From NCBI GenBank assembly GCA_021397835.1, contig JAJFZO010000863.1:2480001-2544000 (forward strand): a stretch of 64,000 bases of DNA. Direction: 5' to 3'. Positions 23,201-34,600 of the stretch are shown piece after piece (position 1 is the stretch's first letter; each line of letters begins with the position of its first letter). Position numbers and translations under genes: made by a program. This stretch comes from Moringa oleifera. Its lineage: Eukaryota; Streptophyta; Magnoliopsida; Brassicales; Moringaceae. The notes beneath the pieces are model-generated. The model ran no database searches, was not told where the DNA came from, and saw only the letters and a program-made list of their open reading frames with translations.

Positions 23201-26195
23201 TCATGGGGCTTTAGATGGTTCAGAGAACTCCTTAAGTGGTGTGCTTGCGGGTATTGAGCATACATCAGAGATTGATCTTTCTTCTCGTCTGGTGAAACAT
23301 AGCGAATTTTTGTTAGAGAGACTGAAATCGTTAAAAGGGTAAATAATTTTTGTTTTGCTTCTCTTGATTTGCAGCAAGTATCATTCTTCAAACAAGTACC
23401 TTAAATTTTCTTTCTTTGTTAAATGGAAGACAATGGAATTCTTGACATTGGATTATTCTGCCTTTTTTCTTATTGGTGAATTGCATGTTTTAGGTCAGAA
23501 GGCAACTCGGAAGGTCTTGGGAAGATTTCAAAATATATTTTAGAAGTTGAGATAAGACTTTCTGATATTAACGCACTCTTATCGTATGGATCATCATTGC
23601 ATCCTTTTTGGGTTCATACTGAACGGCAGCTCAAGCATCTGGAAGATGCCATTAATGATGAAGTTTATCAACTTGCTAAATCTGCTGTGATGGATGACGT
23701 TGACGCAAATCATATTGCTTCTTTAAGTGGAAATGACATATCACATGAAAGCATCAGAAGTGAATCTGAAGCTGATGGAAACAAAAGCAATGTGTCTTTT
23801 CCTACTGAAACATCTCACGTGTGTACTGATGTAGCCTCATACAGAGATGCAGGATCACAGCTCAATGTGACTGTTCTGCCTGAGGATACGATTCCTAAGT
23901 CTGGGTTCCATGCTGGGGAAGATGTAGACATGGATGTGGATATGGAGGTGGAAGATGCAGATCCAGCCGGCAGCACAGCTACTGAAAATGTAGCCATTTC
24001 CAACAATTTTGCAATAAGAGACCAATCAAATATACCTGCAGATAACCCATCCTTAGGCAGATCCGATGCTTCAACTGTTCCACCACCTCCAGATGAGGAA
24101 TGGATTCCTCCACCACCGCCTGACAATGAGCCAGTTCCTCCACCCCCACCTGATAGTGAACAGGTTCCTCCACCCCCACCTGATGACGAACAAGTTCCTC
24201 ATCTCCCTTCTGATAATGAGCAGGTTCCCCCACCCCCTCCTGATAATGAACAGATTCCTCCACCACCACCTGATGAGCTTTCTGAACCTTCATATCCTTT
24301 GCCTCCATCTTATACAGAGCCAGGGCAACCTGTTTCTTACACAGAACAATACAACTTGGCCTATCTAAATCCCAATTTTCAGTATTATGCACCTGCTGTT
24401 ATTGAAGTTCCAAGTAGCAATTTCTATGGACATGGTGATGGGTCTGAGGTTGCCATGCCGCATGCATCACTGTATTATGGGGTGGTTCCAAACACATGCG
24501 GTGAAACTGCAGCTGTCATGGTTAATGCTATTGAGCCTGTAGCATATTATGACTTTAGAGATGGAACAGTTCCTCCTGTGCCTGCAGATAGCAACACAGT
24601 ATCTTCACAATTTAACAAGGAATCTGGTCCATTCAGTTACAATGCCATTGCCATGGGATCCCTCGATGCTGCTGCAGTTGAAGGACATATTATGAAGGGC
24701 GATGTGTCCACTGTTCGTGGTGAGACTGAAATGGCCACTGCAGGGGTTCCTTCTACTTCAACTACTATCCAAGCTCCTTCATCTATTTCAGTGAAAGAGA
24801 ATGTTTATGCTCCATCAACTGATGTTGCCACTGCTTCTGTTGCTGTCTCATCATCATCTGCAAAGATCCAGTCTAAAGGTAAGGTTCCAATTGATAGTGT
24901 GTTATGTTGATCAGCTTACCTTTAGATTAACCTTAATTCAAGGTTTCATACATGTTAATCTGCAGTCAGTATAATACATTAATTTGTACTTTTCACCAAA
25001 CGTGGTGATTAACAAAGGCATGCACATTATGATTACTAGAGTAATTGGGATATGCTCTAGGTGACTGCGACCCAAGTTGGTGATGATTGACCTGAGTTGC
25101 TGGTGTGCTACCTGAAATATCCCTTAGAATGTCCCATATAGAGATAATAACTCAATCTGTTAATCAATTAACCTTGTGGCATACCTTTTGTTTACCGCAT
25201 TTGATTGATTTCCTGTAATTTGTTTCTGTCTGATTTCTTTTCTTGTCCAGTTCTGCGAAGTAAAAAACGGACAGTTGTAGTTGCACCCTCCTTGAGGTCT
25301 AACAAGAAGGTCTCTGGTTTGGTGGACAAGGTATGTTATGTGCTCTCACTTTGTTGCTTTATCTTGATGAGTTACATTCTGAGCATTAATTTTATTAGTT
25401 CCTTTAAGTTATTATTTATAATTATGTTTTCTCAGTGGAAAGCAGCCAAAGAGGAGCTGAATGAGAATGATGAGGATGAACCAGAAAATGCTATTGAGAT
25501 TTTGGAGAGGAAGCGACAAAGGGAAATTGAGGTCTGTAAATGGACTTGCATTCATTTCAAAACCTTTATGTTGGCCGTTTCCTTTGCCTTATATTTCTAA
25601 AATGCAGGAATGGCATGCTAAACAAATTGCCAGTGGAGAGGCCAAAGATAATGCTAATTTCCAGCCTCTTGGTGGTGATTGGTAAGGGATCTTTTTGTCC
25701 ATATGGACTCCTCTTTGTTGCTTTTGCTCTTTCTTCTAATCTTTCTGAGTGCTCTCGCACCAAAAGATTTATGATGCATCTGCATCAAAGTCTCTCATTA
25801 CATTATGCTTCTTTTATATATATATATATACCAATTTTCCATCTGATATAGGCGTGAAAAAGTGAAGCGAAGAAGAGCTCAAGCAGCACGTGAAGCTGCA
25901 GAGACTGCACCTGAGAAACACAGGGATGAGAACCAGCAGCCTAATTTGACAGAACTCTTGAAAGATCTTCCATCGGGATGGCAGGTATGCTTACACTTGT
26001 TCCTAACTTTTGATTCTTGTATAGGTTTTCAATTGGTTTCCCTCAGTTCATTCATTCTGACTGTTTCAATGCATGCTATGCTCAATCTTTTTCCTTTTCC
26101 TTGTCTTCCAGGCTTACTGGGATGAAACTTCGAAACAAGTCTATTATGGAAATGCATTGACCTCTGAGACAACCTGGACAAGACCAACTAAGTGA
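20269..26195 (+). CDS. FNBP4-like protein with two WW domains
   Basis: The protein resembles formin-binding protein 4, a nuclear WW protein in animals; plant versions are little studied. Ten exons join in phase: 20269-20353, 21479-21565, 22101-22225, 22572-23338, 23494-24878, 25251-25330, 25436-25531, 25608-25681, 25852-25984, 26112-26195, giving 971 aa. The first WW domain lies at about 181-211 (W184, YYW, W207, P210). The second is at the very C terminus (W943, W966, P969) and is split by the last intron. Between them is a Pro-rich stretch (24079-24273) built of about seven PPPPPD-type decapeptide units, a possible ligand for WW, SH3 or profilin. Basic N terminus MGKRKERRLAAM and the segment NPLLLLGQYSDDDLDEEL match other plant members. 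A late KRQREIEEWHAKQIASGEA region, then FQPLGGDW, is also family-typical. Role in splicing or actin control is not shown by the sequence. Confidence 0.9.
24079..24273 (+). repeat. In-frame 30-bp tandem repeat coding Pro-rich decapeptides
   Basis: About seven copies of a 30-base unit code for variations of DNEQVPPPPP. One copy has drifted to VPHLPSD. It lies in exon 5 of the FNBP4-like gene, so copy number changes by whole decapeptides. Confidence 0.85.
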
Positions 26196-26960
26196 TATCA
26201 TCAATGGATTAGAGAGGAAAAGAGAGATCTTTTTCTTTTGCTCATTTTTAGTGGTGACTTGTAACTTTTAGCCTTTTATTTTCTGAAACTTGAAAATCTC
26301 CTACCAGATGTAGAATAGTTTTTTGGAGAGGGGGATTTATAGGACACTTTTTGTCAGTCATCCTGTTCTTTGCATTTTTCGTGCTCCAAACTGATTGACA
26401 ATGAGATGTGTTATTGAAGCTCACTAATGTTTATCGACTAGTGATCAGCCCAATTGGGATGAAAAAAATAGTAATGAATTGCAAAATTGCAGAAACCAGA
26501 GTGTACAAGCTTCAAACAGTTTGCCATGTTTGATTGACAGATCCTTCTCTAGTGTTCTCCTACCATATTTGTAGCTTTCTTAATTTGTCCTTCTAAGAAT
26601 TGAATGCTGTGGAAATCCTTGACCATCATCATGAGGTGAAATCCAGTGATTGCCTTGCTGTAATGGATTAGAAGATGGTAACATTATTTTTTATCATGCA
26701 GTAATGCACCAGGCCAACTTACGAAATGATGTGCACAATTAATCACCCTTCTTCACCTTTCAATTATACTTGGCTGTAAATCTTCTTCCATCAAGTAAGG
26801 AAACGTCTATCAAATTGGTTTACCTCATAAAGTCAGGCTTTGTTTAAGCAAATGTAACCTTGTGCGCTGCCTGTATTTCCTGATAACAAATTTCCTGGAT
26901 TTTCTTTTCAGGCTAATATACATAAAATTGAAACATTTTCTCTTTCAAGCCAAAGGCAAC

Positions 26961-27004
<44 letters not shown>

Positions 27005-27284
27005 ATTGAATACCACAAAAGCCACTAATAACTCACTATGATAAGATGGAACATCAAAATATATCAATGATATAAGTTTTCTGGTTCCACAGATGCAAGA
27101 ACAATAACAACTTGATCAAAATCCAATTGTCACTTCCTCACATCTTATGCAGATGCCCAGTACCAAACTAACACAACCCAAATCAAATTTTCTCTCCTGA
27201 AACTCAGACAAGCTTCAGGCTTGCAAATCAAAGCAAACCCATCAATATTTGCCATGGCAATGCAACATAACATATATATGCAGG
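26196..27284. other. Convergent spacer between FNBP4-like and serine-rich genes
   Basis: The spacer should hold the 3-prime UTRs of both genes. A compound (TA)n(GA)n microsatellite lies at 26960-27004. No other gene was seen. Confidence 0.6.
26960..27004. repeat. (TA)n(GA)n microsatellite
   Basis: About nine TA units are followed without a break by about thirteen GA units. Confidence 0.9.
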
Positions 27285-27611
27285 CTAGTACTGAGCTTCC
27301 GGAGAGTTGCTTAACCGGCCTGTTTTGGAGGCCAACAACGATAGGTTGGATCCGACGGAGCCTCCGCGAGGCATCTGAATGCCAGCAAGCCTGTGGTGCC
27401 GACACCTGAAGGAGCCTGCATGGGTGGTCGGGGAGCACAGGCAATTGAGTCTCGCACTTGACGGTTTCCCTGATGAGATCCCTTGTGCACGAGGAGACAT
27501 GTTAAGCGAATCATGGCTCTTGATATCATCGAGGTTCATCTCCGCTAGCCCTGCTTGCTTTGGCGATATCTTCACGTTCTGAGGTTTCTGCTCCGCTCTA
27601 ATGTGTTCCAT
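27285..27611 (-). CDS. Small serine-rich protein-like protein
   Basis: This is a single-exon frame of 108 aa, ATG at 27611-27609 and stop at 27287-27285. The marker is CLCSPTTHAGSFRCRHHR at about residues 57-74, the conserved core of the plant serine-rich protein-like family (Arabidopsis At5g55980, At1g67910 and relatives as I recall), where it usually reads SPTTHPGSFRCRLHR. The rest is Ser-rich and low in conservation (SNLSLLASKTGRLSNSPEAQY at the end). There is no signal peptide or membrane helix. Function is unknown; the Cys/His spacing could bind metal, but this is speculation. A leader exon probably ends at the good donor AG|GTATGT at about 27720 on the minus strand, with an intron ending just before the ATG. 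Confidence 0.8.
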   Translation of the reverse strand: MEHIRAEQKPQNVKISPKQAGLAEMNLDDIKSHDSLNMSPRAQGISSGKPSSARLNCLCSPTTHAGSFRCRHHRLAGIQMPRGGSVGSNLSLLASKTGRLSNSPEAQY

Positions 27612-28330
27612 AACTTCTCAGTAAAAAACACACATCCATCACGAAAATGAACAGAAGAGGTTAATTTATAATTCATCGATCTTTTTCCAAACCAGAAAAA
27701 TCATAAAGCATATTCTACATACCTGGTTATTCAAGGAGCAAAGAGAGAGTATTTTTCGGTATCGTTGGATCACGGAAAAATATTATCGGCCTCCGGCCCC
27801 AAAGAAGAAGATCGAAGGGTGCAACGGGAAAGGCCCGGCAAGACTTGTTGGAGTTCTCACCGTGAGGGAGGAGGAGCAACAGATGGAAACAAATACAGCA
27901 GTATAACTGGCAACGTTGTCAATAGCCTAAAATTTGGGTTTTTGGTTTTTGTTTTTTCAGTTGGAAATATGTGGTAAAACCCTACAGACGATTTACCACC
28001 ACTAATTTCCTTTCTTTCTAATGCAAGAAGACACGTTCTGAGGATGCCAAACTAGCTTTGCTTTGCATATGTACCTAAATTTATAGGGTCATCTACTAAT
28101 CTAAAGGGCAATATTAATTATTCTTGGCTTGTGAGATAATTCTTAATTTCTCTACATTCTTCGTAATCATAAATAAAGGGCTTTAATTAATCATCCGTCA
28201 AAGGAATATGAATTATGATTTTCAAAATTAATATTAAGATATTTCCGGCAATAATTCTCCAAATTAAATTTATACATAAGATTTCAAAATTAAAAGCCAC
28301 ATAATAAAAATTATTTATTTTTTTTTTAAA
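27612..28330. other. Leader and promoter region of the serine-rich gene
   Basis: The region near 27612-27800 is presumed leader and leader intron of the minus-strand gene. A plus-strand frame of 70 codons at 27765-27977 lies antisense to it and has no family features. The rest to 28330 is AT-rich with no gene seen. Confidence 0.45.
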
Positions 28331-28350
28331 AATTAATTCTTCTTTAAAGA

Positions 28351-28460
28351 GCATGGTCGGTAAAGTGAAGAGAGCAAATCTGCTTCTTTCTCTTCAGGAT
28401 GTTCGTCTCAGATGGCTTGCCAGGATTTCAAAGCCTCCTTCTTGCCTCAGGTATTTTTAT
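28351..28460 (+). other. Orphan GC-richer island with a short open frame ending in a donor-like site
   Basis: Within AT-rich DNA there is a 110-base island whose plus frame reads MVGKVKRANLLLSLQD and on to SKPPSCLR, immediately followed by AG|GTATTT. Composition and the donor make it look like an exon remnant, but no partner exon and no family were recognised. It may be a gene fragment carried by a transposon. Confidence 0.2.
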
Positions 28461-29202
28461 ACCGTTAGACCGAGGTAGTCTCCTATGATTCTATGTTTTC
28501 AAATATTTATTTTATTTTTTTATTTTTAAAATATAATATAGTTAATTAAATATTTCTATTTAAGTTTTAAAAATAAGTTTTTTTATTAATTGTAAAGTGG
28601 TTAACTTATTTCATTTTTTTAAATCTTATTGTTAAACATAAATAAGATTTTATTAATTTTAATTCTCTAGAAAATATTTATTAAAATTTGTGTTAATAAA
28701 ATTTTATGAGCAATCTATTCTTTGAAAAAGAGTTAAATTTTTTATTAAAAAATGATGTTTTTTATTTATATTTTTTTAAAAAAATTAATTCACCAAATAA
28801 ATTGAAATCACTCTATATGTGATTGCAAATCTTCTTTCCAAATAATTTTAAAATTACAACAACATTTTTTCACTTATTATCACTTAAGGTTCTTAATTTT
28901 TTAAAAAGTTTACAAAATTAAAAAAATTATATATTTAAAATTGTTCTAAGTTGAGAGTGAAACATTTATACCATGCAAAAAATAATAATAATAAAGTTAC
29001 AAAATTATAACATAAAATCAAACTAAAACTTAATATTTTACATTTAAAATATGTAGATTTTCATTTAAATCATTAAAAAATTATTGTATTATCAATTTAA
29101 GATTATTATATAAATAAATAAAATAATTAAATCTTAATTATAAAATAATGGACAATTGAAAGAATAAATGTTCCTTAGAAACTTTTCTCAAAATCGATTT
29201 AT

Positions 29203-29682
29203 CAAAATTTTATGGAAAAAATCATTTTAATAGATATTATATTTTAAATAGTAAATAATTAAAACAGTATTAAAGAAAAAGAAGTTGAAAAAGAGAAATT
29301 GGAAAAAAAATTAAAAAATTAAAAAATTTCTTTTTATTGTAATTTAGAATAAATTAAAAATTATTAAAACAATATCTATCAATTTAAAAAGTATTATAAA
29401 AAATTAAAAGATAATTCAATTGAGTCCCCACTTGAAAGTGGGGTTCTAGCAGATAAATGCGTCAGCCCCACTCTCAAGTGGGGACTCAGTTGAATCATTT
29501 TTTTAATTTTTATAATATTTTTAAATTGATAGATATTATTTTAATATATTACAATAAAAATAATTTTTTTACTCTTTTAATTCTTTTCTAATTTGGCTTT
29601 TTCAACCTTTTTAAATATTTTTTAATTGTTTATTATTTAAAATATAATACTTATTAAAATAATTTTTTTGTAATATATATAT
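29203..29682. repeat. Long foldback element (about 480 bp) with a GC-rich palindromic centre
   Basis: The left arm (about 29203-29443) and right arm (about 29466-29682) are near reverse complements over some 215-240 bases, with a loop of only 22 bases. The innermost 22 bases of each arm (29422-29443, 29466-29487) differ at few positions. Each inner arm is itself a palindrome: CCCCACTTGAAAGTGGGG on the left. No protein is encoded. This is the shape of a non-autonomous foldback transposon; transcription would give a long hairpin RNA. Confidence 0.8.
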
Positions 29683-30894
29683 TAAAATGCTTCATCTTTT
29701 CCAAAGGAAGTGCTCTCCTTTTTTTTTTTTTTGAAAAAAAAAAGAAGTAAAGTTCTAAACAACTGCCTTCATTGCCTTTGTCCTTTTTCTATTGAACGGG
29801 CAATAGAACAAGCATGAAGGAGGATAAATGAGGACAAGAATAGGTTCAAAGGTCCCTTGAATTCTTTTAAACCGAAACGGGACGAGGACAAAGATAAGGA
29901 TTATGTTTTTCACCCCACATCCGTCCTACTTAATATTTTTATTTTATACATATAATTTAAAATTTAAATTAAATTTAACCTAAATTTAAATTAAACTATT
30001 TAAAATTCAAAATAAATTTAATTTATATCTATTCAAATCTAATATTTTAAAAAATAAATAAATAATTAATTATGTTTAAATATATAAGTAAAAAATAATA
30101 TAACATGGAATGAGGATTTTCTGTTTATCCATTCCCTCCATAGTGATTTCTTGTCCTCGTTTTTCCTTTCGTCAAAGGAGAAATGCCCCGCCTCGTTTAT
30201 ATCCCTAGACCACCCTACTAGTAAAATGTCACAAACATGAAAGATGAGCTTGATGCTATGAAATTAAATAATTTTTAGTTTTAAATAAAATTTTAATATA
30301 TAATAATTAAAAAATTATTATTTCAAATGATTTTATTTTTTTATTTTTACATTAATATTATGAATTGTTTTTAATAATTTTTTGTAAAAAAAATAACATA
30401 AATTTCAAATAAATGGAAAGTCATTCTTTCAAAATATTGTCGGGTAGTGAAATTAATTTGACATACTTTCTTTATGGGTTGGTGAGCATGTGTCCAATAG
30501 TATGGCAGCTTAGGTGGTCAAAGGTGTTGGAAACTAAGAGACTCTTAAAGACACCCTGCCCTACCAAAGGACTGTTGTTTTATGGAACACGTGTCAATCT
30601 TGAAGCAACAAGTGCCACAATTCTTGCCTAACATTTGTATGACTAATAACTAACTATTTCTGACCCTTTATCTCTCATTTTAAATAAGCCAAATCTCATG
30701 GTCAACAATTTGCGTTTCTAGAGATTCCTTCTTCCACGTTTCAGCTTCTTTCTTTGAACTCAATTGCGCTCTTAATAAGATGTGATTGATTAAAACCGAT
30801 ATTCATAATGATATAAAAGACGAATATCTTTGTTAATTTGATATTTATATTGAATTTTTTAATAAAAATCATAAAAAATAATTTAATAATTTAT

Positions 30895-31430
30895 AATATT
30901 AATAAAAAATTTATATTAATTATTTTGATATTTATCTTATAAAAGCTCAAAAAATAATGAGTTAATCATTGATTTATCAATTTATTTTAAATTAAATATT
31001 AGATAAAATTATAATGAAAAATCAATTTTATTTTCATGATTGAAATATCCCGAAAAAAAAAATAAATGACTCTACACTTAATTTTTAGTTAATCTATTGG
31101 ATATGAAGAATTTTTAATTTATGACTTATTTTTATGAGTTTTTTAAAATTTTAATAATGTAAATTTTTAAAAAATATTTTTAATATTAATATTTTTTTGA
31201 AATATTTATATTACTAACTTAAATATACTTTTTTAATCTTTCAAAAGTTTTAAATCAAAATTTATTGTATAAAATTTTTAATTGAAATGTCTTTATTTTT
31301 AAATTTTTTGCAAAATTCAACCCAGATTAGATTAATCAATATAGATCTGATTAATAATTTTTGAATATCAAAATTTATTTGGTAACGTTGACTTTTATAT
31401 GATTTTTATTTAAAATTTTTTATAAAAATT
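30895..31430. repeat. Second, more diverged foldback of the 17577-type family
   Basis: The left part (about 30928-31020) reads GATATTTATCTTATA, then ATTTATCAATTTATTTTAAA, the same order of landmarks as the left arm at 17590-17690. The right part (about 31248-31430) reads AAATCAAAATTTATTGTATA, then TTTAATTGAAATGTCTTTAT, like the right arm at 17928-18050. The arms are complementary to each other only in patches. Confidence 0.5.
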
Positions 31431-31976
31431 TAAGTGAAAAATACCTAAATTATGTGTTTTATTAAATTATCATTATATTAACAAAATTTTCAAAAAATCA
31501 ACAAAAATTAAATCAGAAGATCAAACCTAAAGCTAACATACAAATCTACCTCACTGTATAGAACTGTCAAGTAGTGAAATTAAGCACCCGATTCTAAAAA
31601 GAAACAGATAAATGACAACATAATGATAAAGCAGATGGCAACCACCACAGGAATAGATATATACATTCAAGCGAATAAGACTGAAACCCAAGAAAAAATA
31701 GCATACATGTTATGCTTCAGGACAGGAATCTGTTCCCATTAGGAGCCATAGATTCATTCATCCTTCTCCTGCTATTCATATGTAATTCAGTAATATTCGG
31801 TGTATGTTGTGTGGTTACTGGTGAGATTCCTTTGTACAACCAACAAACTCACTCGAGTAACCATCTAAATAGATTCAAATCAAACCATAGGTATATGATT
31901 TTTCCCGGGAAAATAAAAGTGTTTGGAAAGAAAACCCAATCAAAACTGCAGCTCGTTGCTTGGGTTGAGGTGGCCT

Positions 31977-33703
31977 CTATTTCTCGAGTTCTTGTTTACA
32001 GAGAGGACAACAAGAGATAATTCTGAGCCATTGATCCACGCAGTTGAGGTGAAACATATGGGAACATGGTAGCTGCCGCAGCTCTTCCTTGTCCCGGTAC
32101 TTTGCCAGGCAAATGCAGCATTCCTGTCAATCCCAGAACAAGAAAACACTCACTGTTATCCACTTTAGAAATCAGAATCTTCTTCTCAGAAGAACGCAGA
32201 TGAACAAAGAATTTTTATCTAAGCTCTGGTTCAGTTAAATTAGTCTGAAGAATGTATTGATTGTGACTCACTGGATCTTCACTTTCAAGGGCTGAACTCG
32301 ATTCTGCGTTACTGGCAAGCCCTGTGTGGCCATCAACTTCTTTGTATCTCCAGCTGGCTAGTCTGGAAATTTGATCATCAGATGCCCCTCTGTCAGAGGA
32401 ACCCACGTTCATGTTGTAGCCGAGGAAGCTGCTAACCAGTGGGACGCAGCAACAGAGCAGCAGAAACAGTAGAAAGGGAAAGGAGTAGCAGAGAGCATTC
32501 CAAGCTAGGAGAGAGATGCAGAGCACATGAAGTTTTGGAGCTCGATGGAAAGAACCAAACCGAGAATCAAATACCCAAACATTTCCCATCACAAACCATA
32601 TTGCAAAGAACAGCTCCAGTGAAGTTCGACATTTATTCATCAGGTGTGAGCTCCTGTACATGCTATATATCAATCAATAAGCACGAAAGCTTGAGAGACA
32701 GAGCTACAAATGTTAAAAGCAACAGAAGCAGCTTGTATACTTCTCGTCTTTTGTTGGTTCATTACATTTCTGTATCATCCAGCCTAGGTTGATATTGTTC
32801 CGAACCTTGACAGACAGGGCTAATATGCTAAAAGCAATAGAAGCAGCTTGATTACTTCTTTTCCTTTGTTTTCATTTTTGCATAATCCAGCCTATAAAAG
32901 AAGAAGAAGAAGAAGTAGCTTGTTTACTTCTTGTGTTTTGTTGGGGCATTTCATTTCTGTATAATCAAGCCTAAGTTGACATCGTTCCAAAGCTTGATAG
33001 ACAGGCTAATATGTTAAAAGCAACAGAAGCAGCTTGTTTACTTTTTTTTTTTGTGTTTGCTCGGGTCATTTGATCTCTGCATCATCCAGCCTAAGTTAGG
33101 GTTATTCTAATTCTATAGAGAAGAATGATTATATGATGAGCATGAAGGAAATAGAAGAATCAGATGGAGACTGCGCTTGCATAGGTACCTGGATTCTTCA
33201 CTGCTTCTTTGTTGTTCGATATCAGAAAGGCCAAAACCATCTCCTTGAGACACATGAAGTTGGCGGTAGCGCCCATATAAGAGCAGCAGACTGAGGAAAC
33301 ACCCAATATCATAACCAACAATCCAGATTCTCATGGGCCAAACAGGCTTCTCCTTCTTTGATATGGCCAAGGTGAACGTTGTGGCAATTATTTGAACAAC
33401 CAAAGCAATGAATTCCAACATCATCCAAGTAGTGGAATTGAAAGGATTAGACCCAAGATCTGATCTTGATCCATTCTGGTAGTGAAACACTCTCCTTAAG
33501 AAGGTGAACCACCTTGCTCTGGATACCCTCATGGCAGTTCTTACCAAAAACGAATTAGAGGAAGGAACATGAGAAGAAGACCTGTTTCGAGCACCCATAG
33601 CCACATGGTTGTCCTCTGGTGCAGGAGAATTGATGGGTGAATACGAGGCAGCAGCTCCTGAACTGCAGAAGGACTCCGGTTGAAAAGAGCAACGCATAGT
33701 CAT
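31977..33703 (-). CDS. Membrane-anchored RING-H2 E3 ubiquitin ligase
   Basis: Three exons join in phase: 33703-33189, 32653-32272, 32123-31977, giving 347 aa with stop TAG at 31979-31977. The order is a Ser-rich cytosolic N terminus, a basic stretch FLVRTAMRVSRARWFTFLRR, four or more hydrophobic segments (MMLEFIALVVQIIATTFTLA, MRIWIVGYDIGCFLSLLLLY, FFAIWFVMGNVWVF, then a long run ending LLFLLLCCCVPLVSSFLGY), a Ser/Glu-rich spacer and a C-terminal RING. RING ligands are C301, C304, C319, H321, H324, C327, C338 and C341, the RING-H2 pattern. The layout matches the plant group At1g63170/At1g12760/At4g11680. The RING is entirely in the last exon. As an E3 it should transfer ubiquitin to membrane-near targets, which are unknown. 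All eight metal ligands are present, so it looks functional. Confidence 0.92.
32690..33110. repeat. Minisatellite of about four units in intron 1 of the RING ligase gene
   Basis: Phrases of the type GTTAAAAGCAACAGAAGCAG followed by CTTGTTTACTTCT, then ATAATCCAGCCTAAGTTG and a GCTTGATAGACAGGCTAAT linker recur. Copies begin near 32712, 32827 and 33012, with a third, 5-prime-cut copy near 32905 that is fused to an (AAG)n run at 32898-32915. The full unit is about 115 bases. Confidence 0.8.
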
Positions 33704-34600
33704 CGGAGTAATCTAACCAGAAATTGGTCCAACACCTGTCTTTGATCACCCACAAGATGGAGCTTGGTCTGTCATGAAGAAGAACATATATGTAACAGAG
33801 TCAGTTTCCAATTGATTCGAGCATGAATGATATGACACCAGTGATCACAAGTATCGCATTCTTTCAAGCCATGTGGCTTGTAAGATCACGGCATATTCAT
33901 GTCTTACCAAGAATCACAAGAGTTCAAAGAGGCAAAAGTTCAAGTACCAGGAAGGCAAGGCAGTTTGGACCCAAGATTCAGAAGCTCCTCAGCTGCAGCT
34001 ACCAGCCAAAACCCTCAGAGTTCATAACTCTTGCAAAAATCTACCTCTGAACTGAAACCAACCTGTTCTTCACTAATTCTTCAACACCCAGAGGAAAAGT
34101 CAATCTCTTGAAGCAAACCGAAAAGCATAAACATGTCGAACACAGTCCTTCAAGCCTCGCTATCAAAGTCTCTGAATATCTACCAAAGACCCCACATCTG
34201 GCAAACAACTCAAGCCAAGAAGCACCAAAACGTAAACTGTAATCTTTCGGTTTTAGAAGAAAACCAGAAAGTGTTTGTGGGTGCTCGCCGATATGACCCA
34301 AAAGCCTATAAGTTGTGTTCTTTATAGAAAGATCGAGGAACTCAAAGAAGGAGAAGGATACGTGAAGTATGACAGGAAGGTGAGGTTGGGCCTGAGATGG
34401 TGACCAAGAATCAACTGCAGAGGCTTTTGCTTTGATTCCAAGTGAATCACGTAGAGTAAGAAGCCAACCGTTGGCCTAACTTGCCTCTGGTTTTTGTCTG
34501 TAAAATAAGCAACGCAGAGAGAGCAACTGCTGCTTCAACTGCAAATCTCTCTCTCCTCCTAGTTGAGAATTAGGATAAAAGCAAAGATATTTCAGCAAAT
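33704..34600 (-). other. Leader region of the RING ligase gene
   Basis: The sequence is less AT-rich than intergenic DNA here and is probably 5-prime UTR, a leader intron and promoter of the minus-strand RING gene. Frames at 34041-34301 (-) and 33823-34050 (+) show no family features and are not called. A CT-rich stretch on the minus strand near 34500-34560 could be the start of the leader. Confidence 0.4.

Larger units (their letters stand above)
28500..31976. other. AT-rich intergenic DNA with foldback elements
   Basis: About 3.5 kb with no convincing gene. It contains the long foldback at 29203-29682 and the diverged inverted repeat at 30895-31430, plus a region at about 29740-30220 where phrases such as ACGAGGACAA recur in opposite orientations at the two ends, possibly another decayed element. 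A less AT-rich patch at 30413-30780 carries a G-box CACGTG (30588-30593) and a 72-codon frame without family features. Confidence 0.55.

Noticed and set aside
30413..30631. 72-codon plus frame in a less AT-rich patch
   Set aside because: No family match, no splice partners, and flanked by repeat relics; treated as noncoding.
32690..33110. CRISPR-like array
   Set aside because: Units are long, diverged and without regular spacers, and this is a plant intron; it is a minisatellite.
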